DNA of 52,891 nt from an uncultured Muribaculaceae bacterium (GCA_910578095.1 CAJTOZ010000021.1:1-52891); one strand, 5' to 3'; positions 23,778 to 32,520 are shown, counted from the first letter of the stretch. Notes: generated by a model not told the origin, from the letters alone. Numbers and translations: made by a program.

Positions 23778-23866
23778 ACGTTAGGGGTGCTCCGTACGCC
23801 GGTTAAGGCGACGGGGCTGAGATCACACCCTTTGAACCTGATCCGGTTAGCACCGGCGTAGTGAAA
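23778..23866 (+). ncRNA. TPP riboswitch (THI element)
   Basis: The conserved blocks are AGGGGTGC (23783-23790), GGGGCTGAGATCACACCC (23813-23830), TTTGAACCTGATCCGGTTAG (23831-23850) and CACCGGCGTAGTGAA (23851-23865). These are the thi-box residues that bind thiamine pyrophosphate, with a variable P3 arm (ACGCCGGTTAAGGCG). The 3' strand of P1 ends about 8 nt before the receptor ATG at 23873 and no terminator intervenes. Control is therefore probably at translation initiation: TPP binding closes P1 next to the start codon and lowers synthesis of the uptake proteins. Confidence 0.96.
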
Positions 23867-23872
23867 ACAGTA

Positions 23873-26107
23873 ATGAAAGAAAAATTCTATCTTTCGGCTC
23901 TGGCGGCAGTGTGTCTTGCCGCACCGGGAGCCGTTTCGGCGCAGAACCCGCACGACAGCACAACAGTGCGGCTGCGCAGTATCGAAGTTGTGGCCAACCG
24001 GGCCGATAGCCGCACACCGGTTGCGTTCTCCGAGATGTCGGCGCGCGACATACGCCGCATCAACGATGGACGCGACGTACCGTTTCTTCTCGAGACGATG
24101 CCATCGGTGGTCACCACAGGCGATGCCGGTGGCGGCATCGGATATTCCGGCATACGGGTGCGAGGCACCGATGCCTCACGCATAAACATCACAGCCAACG
24201 GCGTGCCCATCAACGACTCCGAGAGCCACAACGTGTATTGGGTGAACATGCCCGATATAGCATCGTCGCTGAGAGACATACAGCTGCAGCGCGGCGCAGG
24301 CACCTCGACCAACGGAGCGGGCGCCTTCGGTGCATCCATCAACATGATCACCGACGCTCCATCGTTCGAACCCATGGCCGAAGTGGCCCTGTCCTACGGC
24401 TCCTACAATGCCAACAAGGAGACGCTGCGCCTGCAGTCGGGACTTCTGGGCGGACATTGGAGCATCGACGCCCGTCTGAGCCACGTGGGGTCCGACGGCT
24501 ACATCGACCGCGCCTTCTCCCGCCTTTGGAGCTATATGGGGCAACTGGCCTACAGCGGCGGTGGCACCATGCTGCGCCTGCTGGCATTCGGCGGCAAGGA
24601 ACGCACCTACATGGCATGGGACTACGCCTCGAAAGAAGAAATGGAAAAGTACGGCCGCCGCTACAATCCCTGCGGGAAATACACCGCCGACGATGGCACA
24701 ACGGCTTTCTACCCCGACCAGTGCGACAACTTCGTGCAGCACCACATACAGCTCATAGGCTCACAGCGCCTGACCGACCGATGGCGCCTCAACGCCACCC
24801 TGCACTACACCAAAGGCGATGGCTACTATGAACAGTACAAAACCGGGCGAACGCTGCAGGAATATGGCCTGAGCCCCTTCGAGACCGCCGACGGCACCAC
24901 CGTGACAAAAAGCGATCTGGTGCGGCTGAAGTCCAACGACAACGACTTCGGGGGCGCGATGCTGACCGTCAACTATGCAGGAAATGCCATCAACGCCACA
25001 TTCGGCGGCGCAGCCAACTGGCACCATGGCGCGCATTTCGGGCAGGTGGCATGGGTGCGCAACTATCTCGGCGCCATCAATCCCCTCCAGGAATACTACC
25101 GCAACACGGGACGGAAATTCGACAGCAACGTGTATGCACGTGCCGATGCCACAATTGCCGGAGGCCTCTCGGCATTCGCCGATATGCAGTATCGCCACAT
25201 ACATTACTCCATACGCGGACGCAGCGACAATTTCGACTGGTCGACCGAGGCCCCTGCCCGGCTCGACGTCCTGCGCGACTACGACTTCTTCAACCCCAAG
25301 GCCGGACTTACATTCATAAGCGGGAAACACCGGGCATACGCATCGTGGAGCGTGGCGCACAAAGAGCCGGTGCGCGACAACTTCACCGATGGCGATCCGG
25401 CCCACTACCCCACATCCGAGCGGCTTTTCGACTACGAGGCAGGCTACAGCTACACCGGACGCATGTTCAGCGCCGGGGCCAACTTCTACTTCATGGACTA
25501 CAAGGACCAGCTCGTGGCCACCGGACAATTGTCCGACACCGGCAACCCTTTGAGTGTCAACGTGCCGAGTTCCTACCGCATGGGAGTGGAGCTGCAGGCC
25601 GCGCTGCGGCCCGCCACATGGTTCGACTGGCAGATAAACGCCACTCTGTCGCGCAACCGCATCCGCGACTTCGTGCAATATATTTATGAGGACGGATGGA
25701 CCAACCCGATCACCAGGGAACTTGGCGACACGCCCATAGCGTTCTCTCCCTCGGCCGTGGTGCACAACGCGTTCAATTTCCGGGTGGCAGGCCTTGACGC
25801 ATCGCTCACCTCGCGCTATGTCTCGGCACAATATATGGACAACGCCCGCACCCCGGAGGCGCGCCTCGACGCATATTTCGTGAGCGACCTGCGGCTGGCC
25901 TACACCTTCCGCAACATTCCCTCCCTGCGGTCGCTCACGCTCGGGCTCACCGTCTACAACATCTTTAACGAAAAATACTGCAATAACGGCTACGCCGGTA
26001 CGGAATACTATGTGGACGACAACGGCGACAAGGTGGTCTACAGCTACGCCGGATTCGCAGCGCAGGCACCGACACACGTGATGGCCACGATGAACATCTC
26101 TTTCTGA
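23873..26107 (+). CDS. TonB-dependent thiamine outer-membrane receptor
   Basis: 744 residues from the ATG at 23873; the GTG at 23861 lies inside the riboswitch and is rejected. The signal peptide MKEKFYLSALAAVCLAAPGA...SAQ is followed by a TonB-box-like SIEVVANRA, a plug domain (PFLLETMPSVVTTGDAGGGIGYSGIRVRGTD, FGASINMITDAP) and a 22-strand-type barrel ending in a terminal Phe (ATMNISF). There is no carboxypeptidase-like N-terminal extension, unlike SusC. Placement directly under a TPP riboswitch and 8 nt before pnuT identifies the ligand as thiamine or a derivative, the OMP-PnuT arrangement predicted in Bacteroidetes by comparative genomics. Energised by TonB-ExbBD encoded elsewhere. Confidence 0.93.
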   Translation: MKEKFYLSALAAVCLAAPGAVSAQNPHDSTTVRLRSIEVVANRADSRTPVAFSEMSARDIRRINDGRDVPFLLETMPSVVTTGDAGGGIGYSGIRVRGTDASRINITANGVPINDSESHNVYWVNMPDIASSLRDIQLQRGAGTSTNGAGAFGASINMITDAPSFEPMAEVALSYGSYNANKETLRLQSGLLGGHWSIDARLSHVGSDGYIDRAFSRLWSYMGQLAYSGGGTMLRLLAFGGKERTYMAWDYASKEEMEKYGRRYNPCGKYTADDGTTAFYPDQCDNFVQHHIQLIGSQRLTDRWRLNATLHYTKGDGYYEQYKTGRTLQEYGLSPFETADGTTVTKSDLVRLKSNDNDFGGAMLTVNYAGNAINATFGGAANWHHGAHFGQVAWVRNYLGAINPLQEYYRNTGRKFDSNVYARADATIAGGLSAFADMQYRHIHYSIRGRSDNFDWSTEAPARLDVLRDYDFFNPKAGLTFISGKHRAYASWSVAHKEPVRDNFTDGDPAHYPTSERLFDYEAGYSYTGRMFSAGANFYFMDYKDQLVATGQLSDTGNPLSVNVPSSYRMGVELQAALRPATWFDWQINATLSRNRIRDFVQYIYEDGWTNPITRELGDTPIAFSPSAVVHNAFNFRVAGLDASLTSRYVSAQYMDNARTPEARLDAYFVSDLRLAYTFRNIPSLRSLTLGLTVYNIFNEKYCNNGYAGTEYYVDDNGDKVVYSYAGFAAQAPTHVMATMNISF

Positions 26108-26115
26108 CACGATAT

Positions 26116-26694
26116 ATGGATAAAATCATAGAAATACTCGGCTTCAGCATCGGACTGCTATATCTGTGGTGGGAATACCACGCCGATGCACGCATGTGGA
26201 TAGCATCCGTGGTAATGCCGCTGATATCCATGTGGGTGTACTTCAGCAAGGGACTATACGCCGATTTCGGTATCAACATCTATTATTTCATCATCGCCGT
26301 CTACGGCTACGCCGCATGGACGCGCAAGGGCGCCACTGCCGGAGGCAAAAAAGAAAAGCCGCTGACGGTGAGCCACATCACGGCACGCGCTACAGCAGCG
26401 GCAATCGCGGTGATGGTGCTGCTATGGGGAGCTCTATGGCTATTCCTGGAACACTGCACCGACAGCACCGTGGCTCCATACGATGCCTTCACCACAGCGA
26501 TGAGTATCGTGGCTATGTGGCTCCTCGCCCGCAAATTCGCCGAGCAATGGCTCGCATGGATTGCCGTCGACATGGTGTGCGTGGGGCTGTACATATACAA
26601 AGGCATACCGTTTTACGCGGTCCTCTACGCCGTCTACACCGTTATCGCCCTGTTCGGCTACCGCAAGTGGCTCTCCATGATACCGCGCAGCTGA
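26116..26694 (+). CDS. pnuT: Thiamine transporter, PnuC family
   Basis: 192 residues with about seven membrane helices and aromatic-rich pockets: YLWWEYHADARMW near the N-terminus, FGINIYYFIIAVYGYAAW in the middle, and YIYKGIPFYAVLYAVYTVIALFGYRKWL at the end. This is the PnuC/PnuT signature. Family members move vitamins (nicotinamide riboside, thiamine) by facilitated diffusion with intracellular phosphorylation as a trap. The riboswitch and the receptor gene 8 nt upstream point to thiamine. The thiamine pyrophosphokinase gene that often follows in related operons is absent here. Confidence 0.92.
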   Translation: MDKIIEILGFSIGLLYLWWEYHADARMWIASVVMPLISMWVYFSKGLYADFGINIYYFIIAVYGYAAWTRKGATAGGKKEKPLTVSHITARATAAAIAVMVLLWGALWLFLEHCTDSTVAPYDAFTTAMSIVAMWLLARKFAEQWLAWIAVDMVCVGLYIYKGIPFYAVLYAVYTVIALFGYRKWLSMIPRS

Positions 26695-26767
26695 TATAGG
26701 ACCGGCAGTCTCAACTTTTCCGCCCCGGAGTGTGTTTTCACTGATATATCACACTTTAATTAACGAT

Positions 26768-27232
26768 ATGAAAAAGACAACACTCCTGGCCGTATCCGCT
26801 CTCGCTCTGCTATCCGCGGCCGCTTGTTCCGACCACAAGGCCGACACGACGGCCCCCCGCAACGGTAAAACCACAGCCTATACCGGCGTTCTGCCTGCAG
26901 CCGATTGCGACGGCGTGCGCTACACGCTCATTCTCGACTACGACGACGAAGGCAACGGCGGCGACTACACGCTCGTAGAAACCTATCTGCAGGCCGACAC
27001 CCTCAGCGCCCTCGGCTATGCCGATCTGAAAAGCTTTACCGGCGAAGGCGACTTTACCGTAGGCAAGCAAGGCGACAAGACCTACCTCACGCTCACACAG
27101 GACGGAGCCGGCGCATCCGACACTCCCATCTACTTCCTCGTCGACACCGGCAACTCCATCACCATGACCAACTCCGGGCTGGAAGTATTCTCTGCTCCCG
27201 GCATGAACTATACGCTCACCGCAGCAGAGTGA
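26768..27232 (+). CDS. NlpE-like N-terminal-domain lipoprotein
   Basis: 154 residues from the ATG at 26768 (MKKTTLLAVSALALLSAAAC). The lipobox cysteine is residue 20. YTGVLPAADCDGVRYTLILDYD matches the NlpE N-terminal consensus Y.G.LP.ADC.GI...L, with a single Cys where E. coli NlpE has a CxxC pair. The rest (YTLVETYLQAD, GEGDFTVGKQGDKTYLTL) fits the same beta-barrel domain. Likely an outer-membrane lipoprotein in envelope or copper stress; that role is by family only. It lies 73 nt after pnuT with no clear promoter, so it may be part of the thiamine transcript. A GCCCTCCG/CGGAGGGC hairpin follows. Confidence 0.8.
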   Translation: MKKTTLLAVSALALLSAAACSDHKADTTAPRNGKTTAYTGVLPAADCDGVRYTLILDYDDEGNGGDYTLVETYLQADTLSALGYADLKSFTGEGDFTVGKQGDKTYLTLTQDGAGASDTPIYFLVDTGNSITMTNSGLEVFSAPGMNYTLTAAE

Positions 27233-27257
27233 CGGCACTCTCTCCGCAACGCTCTTT

Positions 27258-27299
27258 GCCCTCCGATGCAGGACGCATGTCTTTCCTGCCCCGGAGGGC
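27258..27299 (+). terminator. Hairpin after NlpE-like gene
   Basis: GCCCTCCG (27258-27265) with CGGAGGGC (27292-27299) and an inner GCAGGA/TCCTGC stem. There is no clear T-run, so it may stabilise the 3' end or end transcription weakly. Confidence 0.55.
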
Positions 27300-27403
27300 T
27301 TGGCATATACGTGCATAGCCAAAAGTTTGCAGAATATTCCCGAATATTTTGCCATTATTCCGCAGCGCCGGCAGCGAAAACGAATATTTCGTAATTTCGC
27401 TGC

Positions 27404-28225
27404 ATGAAATATACAAAACGCATCCTATACACCATAGCTGCAGCCATTGTGCTATGCGCTTGCGACAACGATTACCACCCCTACTCCGCAGGCCTCACAG
27501 GCAGCCACGACATAAACACCCGCAACATAAGCCTTCTTGAGAAAGCGGACATAGCAACGCCCTACAAATTTGCATTCATCACCGACACGCAGGGCGCCCT
27601 GGACGATACCGCCGACGCTTTGGAGATAATAAAAAGCCGTGGCGATATCGACTTCATAATCCATGGCGGCGACATCACGGATTTCGGATTGCCGAAAGAA
27701 TTCATCTGGGGGCGCGATCTTCTCGAAAGCACCGGACTGCCATTTCTGACAGTAATAGGCAACCACGACTGTCTGGGCAACGGCGAGGATACCTTCAACT
27801 ATATCTTCGGACCGCAGAACTTCTCATTGAATATCGGTCACACCCACTTCGTGGGGCTCAACACCGTGGCCCTGGAATACGACTACTCCCATCCCGTGCC
27901 CGACCTGGATTTCATCGAAGCCGATGCCACCGGCGTGGCAGAACTCAACAAGGCCGAGCCCGGACGCATCACACACACCGTAGTGGTAATGCACTCGCGC
28001 CCCTACGACGAGCAATTCAACAACAATGTGGCCAAAGCATTCAATCTGTATCTCACCGGCTACCCCGGATGCCTGTGCATCAACGGCCACAACCACAGCC
28101 TTGATATTTCCGACATATTCGACAACGGCATCATCTACTATCAGTGCCCGAATATCAAGAAACGCACCTTTTTCATCTTCACAATGACCGACGACGGATA
28201 TGAATATGAGACTGTTGAGTTTTAA
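27404..28225 (+). CDS. Calcineurin-like metallophosphoesterase lipoprotein
   Basis: 273 residues. MKYTKRILYTIAAAIVLCAC is a lipoprotein signal. The metal motifs run in order: DTQ (FITDTQGALDD, about residue 60), GGDITD (about 88), GNHD (about 118), an H in VVMHSRPYD, and GHNHSLD (about 226). The first motif has Gln in place of the usual His, as in several phosphoesterase subfamilies. Substrate unknown; periplasm-facing location is inferred from the signal. The last 26 nt overlap the next gene, suggesting translational coupling. Confidence 0.88.
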   Translation: MKYTKRILYTIAAAIVLCACDNDYHPYSAGLTGSHDINTRNISLLEKADIATPYKFAFITDTQGALDDTADALEIIKSRGDIDFIIHGGDITDFGLPKEFIWGRDLLESTGLPFLTVIGNHDCLGNGEDTFNYIFGPQNFSLNIGHTHFVGLNTVALEYDYSHPVPDLDFIEADATGVAELNKAEPGRITHTVVVMHSRPYDEQFNNNVAKAFNLYLTGYPGCLCINGHNHSLDISDIFDNGIIYYQCPNIKKRTFFIFTMTDDGYEYETVEF

Positions 28226-28901
28226 AACCATCGCCGCCACCCTCCTCGCCATTTCCATGACGCTGTGCGCACACAGCCACGCCTACGCTGCGGAGCCGCA
28301 ATGCGCGCACCCCGACACCGCTACCGCCACCGGCGTGAACACAGCCTACTACAAGCGCCTGCAGAAGCGGCAGGAACGGTGGAACCGGCTCATCCCCGAC
28401 CTGTTCGCCCTGCAATATGCCGGTGGCATAGGAATGATATCCGCCGGGCCAGGCTGGGACTACGGCAGCTCCCGGCAGTGGGAGACACATGTGCTGGTGG
28501 GATTTCTCCCCAAAAGATACAAATACCATCACTACTGGACATTCACCGTGCGCGAAACATACTCGCCGTGGAACCTGCGCATAAAAAACCAATGGAGCGT
28601 CAAGCCGCTCACGGTGAGCCTATCCCTGAACTCCATCCTGCACAGCGACTTCTGGACATCACAACCCGACCGATATCCCGACGGATATTACGGATTTTCC
28701 ACAAGGATACGCTTCCACCTCGGCCTGGGGCAACGCTTCTCCTACGACATCCCCGAAAGCAAGCGCTTCCTCGGACGGAGAATCTCGGTGTACTATGAGA
28801 TTTCCACCTGCGATCTGTATGTGAGGCAGAAGGTGCTGAACAGCTACATCCCCCTGAAAGACATACTCTCCATAGGCGCCGGACTGATCTATACCATCTG
28901 A
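28200..28901 (+). CDS. Putative outer-membrane beta-barrel protein
   Basis: 233 residues. It starts at ATG 28200, or at ATG 28206, inside the 3' end of the phosphoesterase gene. The signal peptide runs to about residue 30 (SMTLCAHSHAYA). The mature part alternates aromatic and polar residues (ETHVLVGFLPKRYKYHHYWTFTVRE, LTVSLSLNSILHSDFW, ISVYYEISTCDLYVRQKVL) and ends in an amphipathic strand with an aromatic residue near the terminus (GAGLIYTI), which is barrel-like. I do not recognise a named family. Probably functions with the upstream phosphoesterase. A hairpin (GCAGGGCG/CGCCCTGC, about 28941-28968) lies between it and the convergent lipoprotein. Confidence 0.7.
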   Translation: MNMRLLSFKTIAATLLAISMTLCAHSHAYAAEPQCAHPDTATATGVNTAYYKRLQKRQERWNRLIPDLFALQYAGGIGMISAGPGWDYGSSRQWETHVLVGFLPKRYKYHHYWTFTVRETYSPWNLRIKNQWSVKPLTVSLSLNSILHSDFWTSQPDRYPDGYYGFSTRIRFHLGLGQRFSYDIPESKRFLGRRISVYYEISTCDLYVRQKVLNSYIPLKDILSIGAGLIYTI

Positions 28902-29014
28902 GCGCCGCCAGGGCACAGCGGGTGTAAATCTTTCATGAAAGCAGGGCGACGCTTATGCGCCGCCCTGCCGCTGAGACATGGAATGTGTCTTAGAGGGTGT
29001 TTAATAACATCCTC

Positions 29015-29761
29015 TTAATGGTTGTCGACACTGCCGCCGGTGGAGACGATGCGGTCGGTAAGATTGCTGATGTGGCAGTCCACCGAGCCTCCTGTAGAAG
29101 CCGAGGCAGAGCCTGTGGTGGCCGACATGGCTGCGCATCTTACATCCGCACCCGTATTGGCATCGAGTTCGGCCTTGCGCACGGCACCACCTTTTATTTT
29201 CACAGACGCGCCGGTGGTGGCACTGACCTCGAGCTCGTCTGCGGTAAGCTTGCCCACGACTACCTCGCCGGAGGTTGTAGCTTCGATGTCGCAATCGCCG
29301 GAAACCTTGAGCTCTGGAAATTCAACCGATGCGCCGGTGGTGGTGCAGATATCTATGCCGCGCACCGACATTGCCTTGTCGACGGAAACCGTGGCGCCGA
29401 CTGTGGCCACAATATCCTTGAGCGAGGGCACGGTGATGAACACCTTGGCTTTCGGATTGTTGTCTCGCACGGAATTGCGTTTCTTATAATTCACGGAAAG
29501 CTCGCCGCGGGTACACTTCACCTCCATACGTTCAATGACCTTTTCGGGCGCTTCAACGCGCACAACACCCGTAGGGGCACCCACCGTGATCGTGACGTCC
29601 ACGTTCGCCACGCACAGTTCATCGAAATCGCCCACTTTGAATTCCCTGACCTCGCCCGTGCCGGTGGCTGCCACACCTGCATCGGTGCTGGAGCACGCGC
29701 AAAAGGCTGTGAAAAACATAAGACAGGACACAATGGCGGTAATAATTGATGAATGTTTCAT
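29015..29761 (-). CDS. Head-GIN-domain (DUF2807) lipoprotein
   Basis: 248 residues. MKHSSIITAIVSCLMFFTAFCAC is a lipoprotein signal. The rest is a repetitive right-handed beta structure: VGDFDELCVANVDVTITVG, then repeated units such as ATVGATVSVDKAMSVRG, TTTGASVEFPELKVSG, and SATTGASVKIKGGAVRKAELDANTGADV, ending STGGSVDNH. This is the putative auto-transporter adhesin head GIN domain family, common in Bacteroidota, of unknown role at the cell envelope. It is transcribed alone and converges on the putative barrel-protein gene. Confidence 0.87.
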   Translation of the reverse strand: MKHSSIITAIVSCLMFFTAFCACSSTDAGVAATGTGEVREFKVGDFDELCVANVDVTITVGAPTGVVRVEAPEKVIERMEVKCTRGELSVNYKKRNSVRDNNPKAKVFITVPSLKDIVATVGATVSVDKAMSVRGIDICTTTGASVEFPELKVSGDCDIEATTSGEVVVGKLTADELEVSATTGASVKIKGGAVRKAELDANTGADVRCAAMSATTGSASASTGGSVDCHISNLTDRIVSTGGSVDNH

Positions 29762-29884
29762 TGATACGTTTTTTTAATGTTATACCTATAAGACACAATT
29801 CCGACGCAATAATTACACCCCGGCCACAAAAAATTTACTTGCGGACACCAAGCAACATATCAGCGGATAATTTGTTCCGTTTGT

Positions 29885-30241
29885 ATGAAACAGGTTATAG
29901 ATATAAAACGGGCATACGAACCGGCATCGGCCGACGACGGATACAAGATCTACATCGACCGGTTGTGGCCGAGAGGATTGTCGCACGAAACGTTCCACTA
30001 TGATTGGTGGGACAAAGAGATTGCACCGTCAACCGAACTGCGCGAGTGGTTCCATGCCAACCCTCAGGCCGAATGGACTGAATTTGAAAAACGATACCGA
30101 CAGGAGCTGCTGTCAAACCCGGCTTTAGCCAATCTGAAGAAAATGATCGGCGGTAAACCGAAAGTCACGCTCCTCTATTCGTCCCACGATGAGATTCACA
30201 ACAATGCCGTGGTACTGCGCAGCCTGTTGCAGCAGGAATAG
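29885..30241 (+). CDS. DUF488 family protein (YeaO-like)
   Basis: 118 residues, the usual length. Conserved blocks: IDIKRAYEPASADDGYKIYIDRLWPRG at the N-terminus, WDKEIAPSTELREWFHANP in the middle, and KVTLLYSSHDEIHNNAVVLRSLL at the end, where the family normally has a YaakD..HN motif. Cytoplasmic, function unknown. Single gene, convergent with the GNAT/editing fusion. Confidence 0.92.
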   Translation: MKQVIDIKRAYEPASADDGYKIYIDRLWPRGLSHETFHYDWWDKEIAPSTELREWFHANPQAEWTEFEKRYRQELLSNPALANLKKMIGGKPKVTLLYSSHDEIHNNAVVLRSLLQQE

Positions 30242-30269
30242 GGCTGAATACGGTCTGTATCCGGATATA

Positions 30270-31184
30270 CTATTGTCCCAACTTAAAGACGATGCGCTGC
30301 ACTCCGTTCTCATACCGGCTGCTGGTGATACGGAATACGCCTATCTCGCCGGTGCGTCCGACGTGCGTGCCGGCACACAGGCATTGATCATACTTCCCGA
30401 TATTAACCACTCTCAGGGTATCTGAGGCACCATCAGGAAGACGGCTCATGTCAAATCGGTCCATAGCCTCGGCCTGGGTCAGAAATTCTTCCGTCACCTC
30501 GATATCCTCCCCGACAATATGATTGATATAATCCTCCAGGGATCTTAGCTCCTCATCGGTCAACCCTTTCGGAAGATGATAGTCAAGCTTTGACTTCTTA
30601 CGCTCGATATGGGCGCTGAAGGCGCGCCCGTGGCCATACCGGCGGGCCATTTCCCCATTCAGAAGATGCTCGGCGGTGTGCATCGGAGGATACTCTTGCT
30701 TGTTATGTTCGTTTAATATTGGTTTTTCCATAGGGTATAGTTCCATTACGTAATTTTTGAGGGACACGCCATGCCTCTCCACAAATTGCTCTTTTACAGC
30801 CACGTATCCTCTGTTTTCAAAGAAGGTCCTTGCCGTTATCGATGCGTTGGTCCTGACTGTCACACCGGGTTTTACCGCCGCCTCAAGTCTGTCGCATATT
30901 ATTGAAGCCACTCCCTGCCTCTGATATTCATGGTGAACATACAGTCTGTCCAGATAGCCGGTCCGGTCAATATCGCCAAAACCGACAACGGTAGCACCGT
31001 CAACAGCGACAAGACTGTGATGAGCGCAAAACGACCGGTGCCACGCATCCATATCCACCACCCCGGTAGCCCATGCATCCACCTGCTCCTGAGAATAATC
31101 CCGGACGCAGACTCTATGCACCGTATCGTAAAACAATTTTACGATAGCTTCCAGATCGCCCCTGTCGTATCTTCTGATTTCCAC
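30270..31184 (-). CDS. GNAT acetyltransferase fused to AlaX-like tRNA-editing domain
   Basis: 304 residues in one frame with no internal stop. Residues 1 to about 150 are a GNAT domain (RYDRGDLEAIVKLFYDTV, LDRLYVHHEYQRQGVASII as the acetyl-CoA loop, NRGYVAVKEQFVERHGVSLKN). Residues about 165-304 are a tRNA-editing domain of the Thr/AlaRS second additional domain type, with metal-binding HTAEH and CAGTHVG motifs plus SRYENGVQRIVFKL. AlaX-type domains remove Ser or Gly mischarged on tRNA-Ala. The fusion suggests coupled amino-acid or aminoacyl-tRNA chemistry, but the GNAT substrate is unknown. It lies 6 nt downstream of a second GNAT gene in the same operon. Confidence 0.85.
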   Translation of the reverse strand: MEIRRYDRGDLEAIVKLFYDTVHRVCVRDYSQEQVDAWATGVVDMDAWHRSFCAHHSLVAVDGATVVGFGDIDRTGYLDRLYVHHEYQRQGVASIICDRLEAAVKPGVTVRTNASITARTFFENRGYVAVKEQFVERHGVSLKNYVMELYPMEKPILNEHNKQEYPPMHTAEHLLNGEMARRYGHGRAFSAHIERKKSKLDYHLPKGLTDEELRSLEDYINHIVGEDIEVTEEFLTQAEAMDRFDMSRLPDGASDTLRVVNIGKYDQCLCAGTHVGRTGEIGVFRITSSRYENGVQRIVFKLGQ

Positions 31185-31190
31185 GGAAAG

Positions 31191-31619
31191 TCAAAGAGAC
31201 AAAAATAAAATCGGGAACGGGCGCCCCTCGCCGTCCTGCTCTTCACGGCCGACCACGCGAAACCCATTGGCCACATAAAACTTCAAAGCCCGTGGATTCT
31301 GCTCATTAACCTCCACTGTCTCGGCGCCAAGACCCTTGGCATAATCAACGAGCTGTTTTCCAAGACCTTTTCCCATCATGCCATCATCAACAAACAGCAT
31401 CTCTATGTTCTTCCCCGACACACCGATAAACCCCGCGAGCGCATCGCCGTCCACTATCCCGTACAACTCTACGCCTTGAAAATAAACCGGAATCAAAGCC
31501 TCACGTATCTCTTCTATATCTTTTTCACTGAGAAATGCATGCGAGGCCCTCACAGAGCGCTCCCATATCTCCGCAAGCGTCTGATAGTCCTTTTCGCCGC
31601 ATCGTTCAATCCTATTCAT
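31191..31619 (-). CDS. GNAT family N-acetyltransferase
   Basis: 142 residues. IERCGEKDYQTLAEIWERSVRASHAFL is a typical GNAT beta1-alpha1 region, and FVDDGMMGKGLGKQLVDYA holds the Q/R-x-x-G-x-G/A acetyl-CoA loop. VNEQNPRALKFYVANGFRVVGREEQDGEG follows. Small cytoplasmic acetyltransferase with unknown substrate. First gene of a two-gene operon with the GNAT-editing fusion. The -7 box ends 8 nt before the ATG, so its mRNA has almost no leader. Confidence 0.9.
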   Translation of the reverse strand: MNRIERCGEKDYQTLAEIWERSVRASHAFLSEKDIEEIREALIPVYFQGVELYGIVDGDALAGFIGVSGKNIEMLFVDDGMMGKGLGKQLVDYAKGLGAETVEVNEQNPRALKFYVANGFRVVGREEQDGEGRPFPILFLSL

Positions 31620-31626
31620 AGCAATA

Positions 31627-31658
31627 CAAAGTTAACGTTTTTCACAAAACCCACCAAA
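31627..31658 (-). promoter_or_regulatory. Promoter for GNAT operon
   Basis: Minus-strand TTTG (31658-31655), 20 nt, TAACTTTG (31634-31627): full consensus. The expected start near 31623 gives a leader of only about 4 nt before the ATG at 31619. The region from here to 31882 (about 220 nt) shows nothing else I can support. Confidence 0.8.
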
Positions 31659-31882
31659 CGCCCACCTTCCATACCCGGCATGTTTGTTGCAGCATTTTTC
31701 AAACTGATGTAAAATCATAGACTATGCATCGCCGGGGATTGGGCTACCATGGCAATCGTTACTGCTTCATTCAATGACTATCCGCGAAATAGCCAAAGAT
31801 ATTAAATACTGTTTCGCATAAATAGGTTACCGCATGGCGTTTTTCTGTGGCCTTCGGTGCTTTTGCGGACAATCACATAGCA

Positions 31883-32485
31883 TTATAATTTTCTTTCGGG
31901 AACGTAATCGCGCACCTGGTCGGCCATTTTATATGTTTTTCGCGTGCGCAAACTGTCGACCAACACCTCATCGTCGGCCAAATACCGCGCAGCCTGCTTC
32001 CTGTTCCATATCATTGTGGGATATTCCTCCGACTTCTTCCAATATAGCTCTACAGCCGATTTGTCGTCGCGGATCCACAACACCATTTTGCCATCTCCCT
32101 CGAACTGCGCGCCCCGCGACACTACCCACATGCTGCAATACGGCCCTTCGCTCCACAGTATCATCCACACAGGCTTGCCGGTCTTTCCACCCGGATTTGC
32201 ATGATATGGCGTACGCAGCATCAGATATTTCTTTTCGGATTTGAATTTTGACGAACGCACGGTCATATAAGCTATGTCGTCGGCCTTTATAACGGTGTCG
32301 CCACGTTCGGTACGCAACTTGATTTTCGAAGCCTTCTTCTTCGGTATGGCCGTAAGGCCGCACACATGTACTCCACTATGCAGGACAATTTCGGCTTCAG
32401 CCTTGGATGAATTTAACGTGACCTTGATTCCGAAAACTGCGGTAGCGACAGTCACGAGCAACACGAAGAGGAGAAAGCGTTTCAT
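31883..32485 (-). CDS. Exported hypothetical protein
   Basis: 200 residues from the ATG at 32485 (MKRFLLFVLLVTVATAVFG signal peptide). The extension to 32542 would cross the promoter box and is rejected. The mature part begins with a short beta region (IKVTLNSSKAEAEIVLHSGVHVCGLTAIPKKKASKIKLRTERGDTVIKADDI), and further strands (KKYLMLRTPYHANPGGKTGKPVWM) lead into a region with several Trp residues. I do not recognise the family. Small periplasmic or surface protein, transcribed alone from a TATCTTTG box (32520-32513). Confidence 0.7.
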   Translation of the reverse strand: MKRFLLFVLLVTVATAVFGIKVTLNSSKAEAEIVLHSGVHVCGLTAIPKKKASKIKLRTERGDTVIKADDIAYMTVRSSKFKSEKKYLMLRTPYHANPGGKTGKPVWMILWSEGPYCSMWVVSRGAQFEGDGKMVLWIRDDKSAVELYWKKSEEYPTMIWNRKQAARYLADDEVLVDSLRTRKTYKMADQVRDYVPERKL

Positions 32486-32512
32486 ATCAATAGATTTGGT
32501 GGTTACACATGG

Positions 32513-32520
32513 CAAAGATA
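32513..32520 (-). promoter_or_regulatory. -7 box for exported hypothetical protein
   Basis: Minus-strand TATCTTTG with TTG 19 nt upstream (32542-32540). Gives a leader of about 24 nt before the ATG at 32485. Confidence 0.6.

Noticed and set aside
24761..26110. A 449-codon minus-strand frame opposite the thiamine receptor.
   Set aside because: Antisense shadow of a confident TonB-receptor gene; no recognisable protein features.
27455..27560. First phosphoesterase motif DTQ instead of DxH as a sign of inactivity.
   Set aside because: Gln at this place occurs in recognised calcineurin-like subfamilies and all other metal motifs are intact.
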